Shown here: positions 31,030 through 39,364 of the stretch, in pieces | Layout: each line of letters starts with the position of its first letter | How positions within the stretch are numbered: position 1 is the first letter of the stretch | Assembly (NCBI GenBank): GCA_944390115.1 | Contig: CALXOW010000024.1 | Span: forward strand, 1 to 44,042 | From: an uncultured Anaerobiospirillum sp. | GTDB taxonomy: Bacteria; Pseudomonadota; Gammaproteobacteria; Enterobacterales; Succinivibrionaceae | Length of the DNA: 44,042 nucleotides | Direction of reading: 5' to 3' | Made by a program: the position numbers and the translations under genes | The notes under the pieces: model-generated | What the model was told of the DNA's origin: nothing | Database searches by the model: none | What the model saw: the letters and a program-made list of their open reading frames with translations, nothing else

Positions 31030-32001
31030 TTGTTTACCAGAATCTTAGGTACTGGCGGATATTTGCCAACGCAAGTTAGAACTAATGCCGATTTAGAGCA
31101 GATGGTGGAAACCTCTGACACGTGGATTGTTGAGCGTACGGGTATCCACGAGCGGCGTATTGCCTCAGCCCAAGAGACCGCCGCATATATGGGTACCTGT
31201 GCCGGAAAGCAGGCGCTACAGGCCGCAGGTTTAGAACCAGCTGCGATTGATGCGGTGATCTGCGCTACCACCTCGGGGGCTAATGCCTTCCCATCGACCG
31301 CCTGCGAAATTGCCTTAGCCTTAGGCATTGGTGCGCCGATCGCTTTTGATGTGGCGGCTGCTTGCGCCGGTTTTAGCTATGCCTATAGCATCGCCCACAA
31401 TATGATTATGTGCGGCCAAGCCAAGAACGTCCTGATCGTGGGCGTTGATTCCTTATCCCATGCGTGCGCTAATGATGATCGCACCACCATTATTCTCTTT
31501 GGTGATGGCGCAGGCGCTTGTGTCTTGGGCGCCTCCGACGAGCCTGGTACCTTGGCCGTTAAGCTGTCCTCAGATCCTACCCGTGCCGATTTACTCAAGC
31601 TGCCAGTGCCAAAGCGCACCCAAGATTTAGCCCCTGGTGAGACCAACGACGGCGCCTATCTCTATATGAAGGGCAACGACGTCTTCAAGCATGCCGTGAC
31701 TATCCTCGCGTCCTTAGTCAAGGACACGCTCCAAGAGGCGGGCATGAGCGAAGACCAGCTTGATTTCTTGGTGCCACACCAAGCCAATCTGCGCATCATC
31801 ACCGCCACCGCGCGCAAGCTCAAGCTTGATATGTCTCAGGTGATCGTGACCTTAGATAAGCAGGGCAATACCTCGGCCGCCTCGGTGCCATTAGCCTTAG
31901 ATGAGGGCATTCGCCAAGGGCGCATTCAGCGCGGTCACAATTTATTGCTTGAGTCCTTTGGTGGTGGCTTCGTTTGGGGTGCCGCCTTAGTCCGCTATTA
32001 G
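31030..32001 (+). CDS. fabH: 3-oxoacyl-ACP synthase III (KAS III)
   Basis: A 323-residue enzyme that starts fatty-acid synthesis by condensing acetyl-CoA with malonyl-ACP. The catalytic triad is visible: Cys112 in AAACAGFSYA, His in LVPHQANLRII and Asn in KQGNTSAAS. The C-terminus EsFGGGFVWGAALVRY is typical. I chose a TTG start at 31030 (FTRILGTGGYLP), which matches the family N-terminus; CTGGAG lies 11 bases upstream. GTG codons at 31018 and 31021 are in frame but too close to that SD. It is the first committed gene of the fab run. Confidence 0.95.
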   Translation: MFTRILGTGGYLPTQVRTNADLEQMVETSDTWIVERTGIHERRIASAQETAAYMGTCAGKQALQAAGLEPAAIDAVICATTSGANAFPSTACEIALALGIGAPIAFDVAAACAGFSYAYSIAHNMIMCGQAKNVLIVGVDSLSHACANDDRTTIILFGDGAGACVLGASDEPGTLAVKLSSDPTRADLLKLPVPKRTQDLAPGETNDGAYLYMKGNDVFKHAVTILASLVKDTLQEAGMSEDQLDFLVPHQANLRIITATARKLKLDMSQVIVTLDKQGNTSAASVPLALDEGIRQGRIQRGHNLLLESFGGGFVWGAALVRY

Positions 32002-32045
32002 GCCGGGCGCTCTGGTAGTTGCTACTAAGTTCGATGCTCGAGGGC

Positions 32046-32066
32046 GCGCTCTGAGAGCGCTTTTGA
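32046..32066 (+). terminator. Terminator-like hairpin between fabH and fabD
   Basis: Stem GCGCTC / GAGCGC (32046-32051 / 32055-32060) with a 3-nt loop, followed directly by TTTTGAGTTT. It may reduce read-through from fabH into fabD. Confidence 0.45.
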
Positions 32067-32086
32067 GTTTCCACCTTTTGCGTTGT

Positions 32087-32119
32087 AGGAGGAGACCGCA
32101 GCTCTGCGGTTGTTTGGTT
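32087..32119 (+). promoter_or_regulatory. SD - hairpin - 9 nt - ATG start region of fabD
   Basis: A very strong SD AGGAGGAG (32087-32094) is followed at once by a hairpin, ACCGCA-GCTC-TGCGGT (32095-32110). Exactly 9 nt then lead to the ATG at 32120. Without folding the SD is 25 nt from the start. The same layout occurs at 4753, 25927 and 34305. Confidence 0.6.
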
Positions 32120-33058
32120 ATGAAGTCATTTGCAGTCGTATTCCCAGGTCAGGGCTCCCAGTCGGTTGGCATGTTATCCACCTTCATGGACAATGAGGTG
32201 GTCGCTCAGACCTTTGCTGAGGCCAATGACGCTTTAGGCTATGACTTAAAGTCGATCGTCTTAAATGGCCCTGATACTGAGCTCAACAAGACTGAGATCA
32301 CCCAGCCTGCTATCTTAACGGCCTCGATCGCCGCTTACCGTGCCTTTAAGGCCGCTTTAGGCGAGGCTGCCCCTAAGGCTGTAGCGGGTCACTCCTTAGG
32401 TGAGTATTCGGCTTTAGTCGCTGCTGGTGCGTTAGACTTTGCTGATGCCGTTCGTTTAGTGCGTCTGCGCGGTCAGGCAATGCAAGATGCCGTGCCAGCC
32501 GGGGTCGGTGCCATGATGGCGGTCTTAGGCTTAGATGATGACGCCGTGATTGCCGGTTGCGCTGAGGCCTCTCAGGAAGGTGATGGCGTTTGGGCTGCTA
32601 ACTTCAATACCCCAGGTCAGGTCGTAATCTCGGGCGCTAAGGACGCTGTAGCCCGTGCCGGTGAAATCTTCACCGCTAAGGGTGCTAAGCGCTGCGTGCC
32701 ATTAGCCGTTTCGGTTCCATCGCACTGCCCAATGATGCAAAGTGCCGCCGATAAGCTCAGTGAGGCCCTGTCTGCTTTACAGCTTAAGGACGCCGCTATT
32801 CCGGTTTACGCTAATGTGACGGCCGCTGCCGTTACCTCGCAGGCTGATATCGTGGACTGCTTAGTCAAGCAGTTAATCGGCTCGGTCCGCTGGGTTGAGT
32901 CGGTGCAAAAGATGAAGGCCGATGGCATTGAGGCTTTAATTGAGGTTGGTCCTGGCCGCGTCTTAACCGGTCTTAACCGCAAGATTGACCGCAGCCTGGT
33001 CACGGGCAATATTGCCGCCCCAGAAGATTTAGAGAAGGTCTTAGCCTCCTTAGCTTAG
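32120..33058 (+). CDS. fabD: Malonyl-CoA:ACP transacylase
   Basis: A 312-residue enzyme that loads malonate onto the acyl carrier protein. It opens with FAVVFPGQGSQSVGM (oxyanion-hole Gln). The nucleophile elbow is GHSLGEYSAL with Ser92, and the catalytic His lies in SVPSHCPMM. I chose the ATG at 32120 because it matches the family N-terminus; the frame is open upstream but without family-like sequence. Its SD is separated from the ATG by a hairpin. It is downstream of fabH and upstream of fabG, the standard order. Confidence 0.96.
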   Translation: MKSFAVVFPGQGSQSVGMLSTFMDNEVVAQTFAEANDALGYDLKSIVLNGPDTELNKTEITQPAILTASIAAYRAFKAALGEAAPKAVAGHSLGEYSALVAAGALDFADAVRLVRLRGQAMQDAVPAGVGAMMAVLGLDDDAVIAGCAEASQEGDGVWAANFNTPGQVVISGAKDAVARAGEIFTAKGAKRCVPLAVSVPSHCPMMQSAADKLSEALSALQLKDAAIPVYANVTAAAVTSQADIVDCLVKQLIGSVRWVESVQKMKADGIEALIEVGPGRVLTGLNRKIDRSLVTGNIAAPEDLEKVLASLA

Positions 33059-33106
33059 TCGTGTTGGGACTGAGCTTAGTCGTGTGTTTGGATTTGAGGA
33101 GCCGTG

Positions 33107-33850
33107 ATGTTTAGTTTGGATTTCACCGGTAAGGTCGTGTTAGTAACGGGGGCCAGCCGTGGTATCGGTAAGGTCATCGCCCAGAGTTTTGCCGCTGCTA
33201 ATGCCACCGTCATTGGTACCGCTACCTCGCAAAGCGGTGCGGACAGCATCAGTGAGTACTTAGCAGGCAAGGGTTATGGCTTAGTCTTAAATGCCTTAGC
33301 TCCTGAGACCTTTGAGGACTTTGTCACTGCGGTTGAAGAGAAGGCCGGGGGCAAAGTTGATATCCTGGTTAACAATGCCGGTATCACCCGTGATGGCCTC
33401 TTCATGAAGATGAAGGACGAGGACTGGAACGCCGTTATCGCCTGCAACTTGACCGCTGTAGCCAAGCTCTCCCAGCTCTTTATGCGGGGTATGATGCGCA
33501 AGCGCGCGGGCCGTATCATCAACATCACCTCGGTCGTAGGTGAGATGGGCAACTTCGGCCAGTGCAATTACGCCGCCGCTAAGGCCGGCTTAATCGGCTT
33601 TACCAAGAGCTTAGCCCGTGAGTTGGGCTCGCGCAATATCACGGTCAACTGCATCGCCCCAGGCTTTATCGAGTCGGATATGACCGCCTCCTTAAACGAT
33701 GACATCAAGGAAGGCTACTTAAAGAACATTCCTTTAGGTTCCTTTGGTCAAGCTGACGATATCGCCGCTGCTGCCTTGTTCTTAGCCTCTGAGGGCGCTA
33801 AGTACATCACTGGCACCACCGTCGATGTCAACGGCGGCTTGTACATGTAG
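33107..33850 (+). CDS. fabG: 3-oxoacyl-ACP reductase
   Basis: A 247-residue short-chain dehydrogenase that reduces 3-ketoacyl-ACP with NADPH. It has the cofactor-binding VLVTGASRGIGK, then DILVNNAGITRDGLF. The catalytic Ser142 is in NITSVVG and Tyr155-x3-Lys159 in NYAAAKAG. The C-terminus GTTVDVNGGLYM is typical. I chose the ATG at 33107 with GAGGAG five bases upstream. The last nine bases of the gene are the beginning of a 23-bp direct repeat that continues downstream. Confidence 0.96.
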   Translation: MFSLDFTGKVVLVTGASRGIGKVIAQSFAAANATVIGTATSQSGADSISEYLAGKGYGLVLNALAPETFEDFVTAVEEKAGGKVDILVNNAGITRDGLFMKMKDEDWNAVIACNLTAVAKLSQLFMRGMMRKRAGRIINITSVVGEMGNFGQCNYAAAKAGLIGFTKSLARELGSRNITVNCIAPGFIESDMTASLNDDIKEGYLKNIPLGSFGQADDIAAAALFLASEGAKYITGTTVDVNGGLYM

Positions 33851-33887
33851 CCACTGCCATACTATACATGTAGCCACTACCATACCA
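33842..33887. repeat. 23-bp direct repeat overlapping the 3' end of fabG
   Basis: Two adjacent copies (33842-33864 and 33865-33887) of TACATGTAGCCACTRCCATA plus three bases. The first copy includes the last codons and the stop of fabG, so the second is a tandem duplication of the gene end. Confidence 0.85.
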
Positions 33888-33993
33888 GTGCCTGCTCCTA
33901 GAAACGGGCGCTGGATGTGTGAAGCGGGCCAAAGTAATCGAAAAAAGGCGGTTATTTGGGGCTAGCTCACTACCAATGAACGCCATTCTTGGA

Positions 33994-33999
33994 TATAAT
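33994..33999 (+). promoter_or_regulatory. -10 box of acpP promoter
   Basis: A perfect TATAAT preceded by a poor -35 region. It fits the window's pattern of strong -10 boxes with weak -35 boxes. Confidence 0.5.
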
Positions 34000-34057
34000 T
34001 TGCCGCGAACAGTTCTTGTTGCTAAGCGTTAAACATCAGGCTTACTTGGTGCTTTTT

Positions 34058-34114
34058 GTTGGAGCAACTACTGTTGCCACCCAGGCCTTGCCTTGGGGCT
34101 TATGCTGTTCCAAC
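34058..34114 (+). ncRNA. Candidate structured element in the acpP leader (three-way junction)
   Basis: Outer stem GTTGGA / TCCAAC (34058-34063 / 34109-34114) encloses two hairpins: GCAAC-TACT-GTTGC (34064-34077) and CCCAGG/CCTTGGG (about 34080-34099). The fold is seen by eye only; no known riboswitch family was recognised. Confidence 0.3.
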
Positions 34115-34304
34115 TTTCTCTACGCTAAGAGCGGTAGTTGAGTCAGCCAAATCAGGCATGAACAAGAGTGGGCTTAGGTCCCTGTTGCAAAGGCCGCTTG
34201 ATTCTTGGTGGTGAGAACAGTTTTTGCGGATTGGGGGCGGCTCAAGGTAGCCGGTCTCAAGTCAAGATTTCTTTTCACCAACATTTCGTTGGGTGACTAA
34301 CTAT

Positions 34305-34337
34305 AGGACAGATGTGCAAAGCACTCTGACGGGAAAT
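34305..34337 (+). promoter_or_regulatory. SD - hairpin - 9 nt - ATG start region of acpP
   Basis: AGGA (34305-34308) is directly followed by a hairpin, CAGA-(T)-GTGC-AAA-GCAC-TCTG (34309-34328, one bulged T), then 9 nt to the ATG at 34338. A weaker GGGA lies inside the 9-nt stretch only 3 nt from the ATG, so this case is less clear than fabD or dctP. Confidence 0.45.
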
Positions 34338-34583
34338 ATGAGCGATAACAACACTGACATTGAAGAGCGCGTAAAGAAGATTATTGTTGACATGTTAGGT
34401 GTCAAGGAAGAGGACGTTGTTCCTGAGGCTTCCTTCGTCAATGACCTCGGCGCTGACTCGTTAGATACTGTAGAGCTGTTAATGGCTTTAGAGGAAGAGT
34501 TCAAGACTGAGATCCCTGATGAGGAAGCTGAGCAGATCAACACTGTCCAAGCTGCAATCGATTACATCAAGGCTCACCAATAA
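34338..34583 (+). CDS. acpP: Acyl carrier protein (fatty acid synthesis)
   Basis: An 81-residue acidic carrier protein with the classical [20 protein letters not shown] block; Ser41 carries phosphopantetheine. The start [16 protein letters not shown] matches the family with four extra residues. It lies between fabG and fabF as in E. coli, with its own -10 box, a long leader and a strong terminator, which fits the very high expression usual for this protein. Confidence 0.97.
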   Translation: MSDNNTDIEERVKKIIVDMLGVKEEDVVPEASFVNDLGADSLDTVELLMALEEEFKTEIPDEEAEQINTVQAAIDYIKAHQ

Positions 34584-34632
34584 GAGTTTCTCTCTTGAGC
34601 TTGAGTGACCTAAGTTTATTAGGTCAAATCTT

Positions 34633-34716
34633 CACGACGCAGTGTGGCTTAGTTTGCACTGTGTCGTGCTGCAGATCCTGATAAGAGCAAGCATTTAGCT
34701 TGCTTGTTTTGTTTTT
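34633..34716 (+). terminator. Double terminator region after acpP
   Basis: First comes a 12-bp hairpin CACGACGCAGTG / CACTGTGTCGTG (34633-34644 / 34657-34668, one G-U pair). Then AGCAAGC / GCTTGCT (34686-34692 / 34698-34704) is followed by TGTTTTGTTTTT. The second is a clear Rho-independent terminator. Confidence 0.8.
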
Positions 34717-34730
34717 AGCCCACCAATTTT

Positions 34731-34837
34731 GTGTTCCAGTACTGCGCGAGCTGTCCTGGGTGCCCGCACGCTCTTGGGTTCAGCACCGTTCTTGATGCTG
34801 CCCTAGTCGTGTGTTCCAGCGCTGTGCGTGCTGTCCT
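34731..34837. repeat. 27-bp direct repeat between acpP and fabF
   Basis: GTGTTCCAGYRCTGYGCGNG-CTGTCCT occurs at 34731-34757 and 34811-34837, 80 bp apart. The gap 34584-34984 otherwise holds only the acpP terminators and a weak -10-like TATGAT (34910-34915) for fabF. Confidence 0.75.
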
Positions 34838-34984
34838 GCCTGAGCTCCTCCCAAACTAGGTTGTGCTGCCACTTTTTCGCATATTAGTGTGCTCTGGGGC
34901 AAAATCGATTATGATGGAGAGTTGAGCCGCGCCTGTTAACTTTGTGGGTGGCTAAAATGTTTAACCTTTTAGGAGGCATTAACG

Positions 34985-36232
34985 GTGCAAAAGCGCAGGG
35001 TAGTAGTGACCGGTCTTGGCATGTTAAGTCCAGTGGGTAATACCGCAGAAGAGTCTTGGAAGGCCTTACTTGCAGGCAAGAGCGGCATTTGTACCATTGA
35101 GCATTTCGACACCAGCGCCTTTTCGGTCAAAATCGCTGGCCTAGTTAAGAACTTCGATCCTGAAGCCTTCGGCATCACCAAGAAAGATACCCGCAAGATG
35201 GATCCGTTCATCCAGTACGGTATCGCCGCCGGTTTAATGGCTTGTGATGACGCCAAGCTTGAAGTTACTCCTGAGACCGCTGACCGTATGGGCGTAATGG
35301 TCGGTTCTGGTATCGGTGGTTTAGGTCTCATCGAGCAGAATATCAACGGCTTAGCCCAAAAGGGCACCCGTGGTATCAGCCCATTCTTCGTCCCTTCGAC
35401 CATTATTAACATGGTCTCGGGCCACTTATCGATTTTAAAGGGCTTAAAGGGCCCGAACTTAGCCTCGGTTACCGCTTGTGCTTCGGGTACCCACGCTATC
35501 GGCCTGTCGGCTCGTTTAATCGCCTACGGTGATGCTGACGTGATGCTGTGCGGTGGCGCCGAGAAGGCTTCGACCCCAATGGGTATTGGTGGCTTCAGCG
35601 CCTTAAAGGCTCTCTCGACCCGCAATGATGAGCCAGAGAAGGCTTCGCGCCCATGGGATGTTGACCGTGACGGCTTTGTCTTAGGCGATGGTGCTGGTGT
35701 CTTAGTCTTAGAAGAGTACGAGCACGCTAAGGCTCGTGGCGCTAAGATCTACGCTGAGTTAGTCGGTTTTGGCATGAGCGGTGACGCTTTCCACATGACC
35801 GCCACCCCAGAGGATGGCGATGGTGCCCGTCGCTCGATGCTCCACGCCATCAAGGACGCAGGCATTGAGCCTTGCGAGATCAACTACATCAACGCTCACG
35901 GCACTTCGACCCACGTTGGTGACCTCTCGGAGCTGCGTGCGGCTAAGGCGATCTTCGGTGATGCCCCTGAGCACACTGTGATGAGCTCGACCAAGTCGAT
36001 GACCGGCCACTTATTAGGTGCGGCAGGCGCCATTGAGGCTATTATCACCGTCCTGGCAGTACGTGATCAGATCTGCCCTCCAACCATCAACCTCGACAAT
36101 CCAGATCCAGAGGTCGGTGGCTTCAACTTAGTACCAAATGAGGCGCAAAAGCACGATATCAAGTACGCTATCTCCAACAGCTTCGGCTTTGGTGGTACCA
36201 ACGGCTCCTTGATCTTCAAGCGCATGGACTAA
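34985..36232 (+). CDS. fabF: 3-oxoacyl-ACP synthase II (KAS II)
   Basis: A 415-residue elongating ketosynthase. The nucleophile is Cys165 in [12 protein letters not shown]; the two catalytic histidines are in [12 protein letters not shown] and [15 protein letters not shown]. It starts with GTG at 34985 ([17 protein letters not shown]) eight bases after AGGAGG. It lies downstream of acpP, closing the fab run, with its own weak promoter and a strong bidirectional terminator after it. Confidence 0.97.
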   Translation: MQKRRVVVTGLGMLSPVGNTAEESWKALLAGKSGICTIEHFDTSAFSVKIAGLVKNFDPEAFGITKKDTRKMDPFIQYGIAAGLMACDDAKLEVTPETADRMGVMVGSGIGGLGLIEQNINGLAQKGTRGISPFFVPSTIINMVSGHLSILKGLKGPNLASVTACASGTHAIGLSARLIAYGDADVMLCGGAEKASTPMGIGGFSALKALSTRNDEPEKASRPWDVDRDGFVLGDGAGVLVLEEYEHAKARGAKIYAELVGFGMSGDAFHMTATPEDGDGARRSMLHAIKDAGIEPCEINYINAHGTSTHVGDLSELRAAKAIFGDAPEHTVMSSTKSMTGHLLGAAGAIEAIITVLAVRDQICPPTINLDNPDPEVGGFNLVPNEAQKHDIKYAISNSFGFGGTNGSLIFKRMD

Positions 36233-36271
36233 GCTTAAGTACTCCCAGCTTATCGTGGGAGCTCTTATAGC

Positions 36272-36311
36272 AAAACGCCCAGGCTCGCCATAAAGCGGAC
36301 CTGGGCGTTTT
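36272..36311. terminator. Bidirectional terminator between fabF and the GntR regulator
   Basis: A perfect 12-bp stem, AAAACGCCCAGG / CCTGGGCGTTTT (36272-36283 / 36300-36311), in which the A and T runs serve both directions. A further hairpin CTCCCA/TGGGAG lies nearer to fabF. It separates two convergent genes. Confidence 0.85.
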
Positions 36312-36401
36312 CGTGTGAGGTTAGAGCCTCAGGAAGCGCGCGTCAAGCGCTCTGCGGGGCCTAGGCGCTCAGCGGGGCCGGGGCACCCTGCTGGGGCGGG
36401 C

Positions 36402-37190
36402 TTAGTCGCCAATCTGGGCGCGGCGCAGCGGCAGCGCGTCGTGCTTGGCCTCAAGGCCTACCGAGCTTAAGGACTCAGGGGTAAACCAATCGCTGTACTT
36501 GCGGATGATGTCCTTGTGGGTTTCCTTGATTTGGCTTAAGTGGTCGCTTAAAGCCACGATGCACTCGTTTAAGTTGCCTTGGGTTAAGTGGTGGAAGATC
36601 AGCTCATGCTCAGCGGTGATCTCGGCGGTATTGGAGACCGTGTCAAAGGAGAGGTAGCGGATGCGGTCCATCTGGCCCTTAATCGACTGGATGGTATCCC
36701 AGGCCATAGGAGCGCCCGAGATGGCGCAGAGCTTCTCGTGGAAGAGATCGTCTAAGCGCAGGTAGTTGGACTTGAGGTCGTCATCGTGCTTGCAGTTTCG
36801 TTGCTGCTCGAGCACCTTTTCGATTTGATTGAGGCAATTGCGCTTTTGCTTGGCATCAAGTTTGGTGATATTGAGCACGCACTCCTTTTCAATGGCAGAG
36901 CGTACAAAGACCGTCTGTACCAGCTCGCTAATCGAGATTAACTCCACGATTGAGCCACGCTGCGGCAGAATCGAAAGCAGGCCCTCATAACTTAAGCGCA
37001 TTAAGGCCTCGCGTACCGGCTGGCGTGATACATGGAAGTGGTCCGACAGCGAGTTTTCGGACAGCAGGGTACCAGGCTTAATCTTGGCTTCAGTAATTTG
37101 CTTGCGCAAAAAGTCGTGAATTTGTGGGCTGATGACTTTCTTGGGTGATAGTCTAAGCTTAGGCAGAGAGATGGTACATGCAATCGACAT
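36402..37190 (-). CDS. GntR-family (FCD domain) transcriptional regulator
   Basis: A 262-residue regulator. The N-terminal winged helix (about residues 20-85) contains IKPGTLLSENSLSDHFHVSRQPVREALMRLSYEGLL, the classical GntR helix-turn-helix. The C-terminal all-helical FCD ligand-binding domain has metal-type histidines (LDDLFHEKLC, EHELIFHHL, SDHLSQI). FCD regulators often sense organic acids or sugar acids, so control of the hexuronate module (about 10 kb away) is conceivable but unproven. I chose the ATG at 37190, preceded by GAGG. Confidence 0.9.
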   Translation of the reverse strand: MSIACTISLPKLRLSPKKVISPQIHDFLRKQITEAKIKPGTLLSENSLSDHFHVSRQPVREALMRLSYEGLLSILPQRGSIVELISISELVQTVFVRSAIEKECVLNITKLDAKQKRNCLNQIEKVLEQQRNCKHDDDLKSNYLRLDDLFHEKLCAISGAPMAWDTIQSIKGQMDRIRYLSFDTVSNTAEITAEHELIFHHLTQGNLNECIVALSDHLSQIKETHKDIIRKYSDWFTPESLSSVGLEAKHDALPLRRAQIGD

Positions 37191-37653
37191 AAAAGGCCTC
37201 ACAACACACACATGCTCGCAGCGTCACCTGGTATGTACACTAGTAGCCTAGTTGCCAGAAAAAGTGGCAATCAAGCGCATATAAATCGCAGGTTGATGGA
37301 GCTGCTTAAAAGATATGCCTCTCAGTATAGCAAAGTGCTCTGAGCCCTGGGGGCCGATTGTTGCGACGTCCGTCCCATAATGACTCATCAGTGCGAAATA
37401 ACGTCCCAAGAGCCTAGGACTTTGGCCTAAGACTTAAGTTTAAGCTTTGTGCCTACTTTGGTGACAGCCTAGTATGCTAGTTAGTAGCAAAAAACGCGCT
37501 CAACTGGTACGCAAAAAAAGAAAAGGCCTGAGGCTAACGCCCCAGGCCTGTTCAGAGCGCGGGCTAAAACCGCGCCGTTCGTACCGCTCAGTGCTCTAAA
37601 GGAGCAGCTCAGTGCTTAGCACCCAGCGCTCTACTGAGAGCTCAGCGCTGTGA
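37191..37653. other. Gap upstream of gntR, downstream of asnS
   Basis: No gene is supported. It contains a -10-like TATACT on the minus strand (37328-37333) that could serve the GntR gene, the asnS terminator (37513-37549), a hairpin GCGCGG/CCGCGC (37557-37574) and repeated GCTCAGTGCT-like text at 37586-37650. Confidence 0.45.
37513..37549 (-). terminator. Rho-independent terminator after asnS
   Basis: On the minus strand: AGGCCTG-G-GGC-GTTA-GCC-T-CAGGCCT followed by UUUCUUUUUUU. A strong stem with an excellent U tract. Confidence 0.8.
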
Positions 37654-39054
37654 TTAGAACTCAGCGTTCTTTGGGGTACGTGGGAATGGGATGACGTCAC
37701 GGACGTTGCCCACACCGGTGATGTAAACGATCAGGCGCTCAAAGCCTAAGCCGAAGCCCGAGTGTGGTACCGAGCCATAGCGGCGTAAGTCGCGATACCA
37801 GTAGTAGGCATCCTGGTTGAGGCCTAACTCTGCCATACGGCGATCTAACAGCTCTAAACGCTCCTCACGCTGCGAGCCACCGATGATCTCACCGATGCCT
37901 GGGGCTAATACGTCCATAGCAGCGACGGTCTTGCCATCGGCGTTTTGACGCATGTAGAAGGCCTTGATGTCCTTAGGGTAGTTCTTGACCACTACTGGGG
38001 ACTTGAAGTGCTCTTCGGCGAGGTAACGCTCGTGCTCGGACTGAAGGTCAATACCCCACTCAACTGGGTACTCGAACTTCTTGCCGCACTTTTGCAGAAT
38101 CTCAATGGCGTCCGTGTAGTCAACCTGGGCGAAATCAGCCTTGATGAAGTTCTCGAGGCGGGTGATTGCGTCCTTGTCGACACGCTCAGCGATAAAGGCC
38201 ATATCGTCAGCGCGCTCGGTTAAGATGCGCTTAAAGACGTACTTGAGCATGTCCTCGGCGACCTTAGCGCAACCGTCTAAGTCGACAAAGGCCATCTCTG
38301 GCTCTAACATCCAGAACTCCGATAAGTGACGGGTGGTGTTGGAGTTCTCAGCACGGAAGGTTGGACCAAAGGTGTAAACCTTGGAGTAGGCGCAAGCGTA
38401 GGTCTCAACATTGAGCTGGCCCGAAACGGTCAGGTAGGCGTGCTTGCCGAAGAAGTCTTGGCTGTAGTCGACCTTGCCTTGATCGTTCTTAGGCAGATTG
38501 TCTAAGTCGAAATTGGTGACGGTGAACATCTCACCAGCGCCTTCGCAGTCGGAGGCGGTGATAAGAGGGGTCGAGACCCACATAAAGCCACGCTCCTGGA
38601 AGAAGGAGTGTAAGGCGTAAGCCAGGCTGTTACGAATGCGCATGACGGCGCCGATTAAGTTGGTACGAGGACGTAAGTGGGCGTACTCACGTAAGTACTC
38701 AACGCTGTGGCGCTTAGCGGACATTGGGTAGGTATCAGGATCTTCAACAAAGCCTAACACCTGAACCTTAGTGGCTTGCAGCTCGACGTCCTGGCCCTTG
38801 CCTTGGGAGGCGACCAAGGTGCCCTCAACCATAACCGAGCACGAGGTAGTGAGCTTTAAGATCTCGCTTTCGTAGTTATCTAAGGTAGCTGGAGCTACGA
38901 CCTGGAGATTATTGAAGCAGGAGCCATCATTTACCGCTAAGAACGAGAAGCCCGCCTTAGAATCGCGGCGCGTACGGATCCAGCCGCCGACGGTGATAGT
39001 GTCACCGACAGCACATTGATGGTTTAAAACCTCTTTAATCGAAATAAGAGACAT
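37654..39054 (-). CDS. asnS: Asparaginyl-tRNA synthetase
   Basis: A 466-residue class IIb aminoacyl-tRNA synthetase charging tRNA-Asn. The N-terminal OB-fold anticodon domain ([24 protein letters not shown]) is followed by the catalytic domain. Class II motif 2 is [28 protein letters not shown], motif 3 [15 protein letters not shown], ending in [12 protein letters not shown] as is typical for AsnRS. The ATG at 39054 has AGGAGC upstream and a promoter at 39149-39177. It is monocistronic with its own terminator. Confidence 0.97.
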   Translation of the reverse strand: MSLISIKEVLNHQCAVGDTITVGGWIRTRRDSKAGFSFLAVNDGSCFNNLQVVAPATLDNYESEILKLTTSCSVMVEGTLVASQGKGQDVELQATKVQVLGFVEDPDTYPMSAKRHSVEYLREYAHLRPRTNLIGAVMRIRNSLAYALHSFFQERGFMWVSTPLITASDCEGAGEMFTVTNFDLDNLPKNDQGKVDYSQDFFGKHAYLTVSGQLNVETYACAYSKVYTFGPTFRAENSNTTRHLSEFWMLEPEMAFVDLDGCAKVAEDMLKYVFKRILTERADDMAFIAERVDKDAITRLENFIKADFAQVDYTDAIEILQKCGKKFEYPVEWGIDLQSEHERYLAEEHFKSPVVVKNYPKDIKAFYMRQNADGKTVAAMDVLAPGIGEIIGGSQREERLELLDRRMAELGLNQDAYYWYRDLRRYGSVPHSGFGLGFERLIVYITGVGNVRDVIPFPRTPKNAEF

Positions 39055-39148
39055 GATGTGCTCCTAGAATGAAGGGAACAAGGCAGACCGCGTGCTCTTA
39101 CCGCCGCCTGTCTCAGTGAAAAGCCCAAAGCTACGGGCTAAACTCGCC

Positions 39149-39177
39149 ATGTTAAGCTAGGCCTTGCTCAGTTGCAA
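39149..39177 (-). promoter_or_regulatory. Promoter of asnS
   Basis: On the minus strand: -35 TTGCAA (39172-39177), 17-bp spacer, -10 TAACAT (39149-39154). The leader is about 85 nt. The rest of the gap 39055-39364 shows no other signal. Confidence 0.55.
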
Positions 39178-39364
39178 GCCTTACGCCCTTATTTGTGCGC
39201 TCCAGAGCTGTAAAAACGCACAAGTGGCACTTCAGTTTGAGCTGGGGAGGCCTGCGCTTACTCTGGTCGGTACTCGGCTCAGACGACTGCAAGCTACTGG
39301 CATTGAGGCAGTGGGGATGGCCGTTATTCTTACGGGGTTTTCTTGCTGTTTGAAAGGAGGGGAG

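Larger units (their letters stand above)
33888..34304. other. Long acpP leader region
   Basis: No coding gene is supported. A -10 box TATAAT lies at 33994-33999, giving a predicted leader of about 330 nt before acpP. The leader contains a three-way-junction-like fold (34058-34114) and a hairpin TCACC-AAC/GTT-GGGTGA around 34275-34296. Confidence 0.45.
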
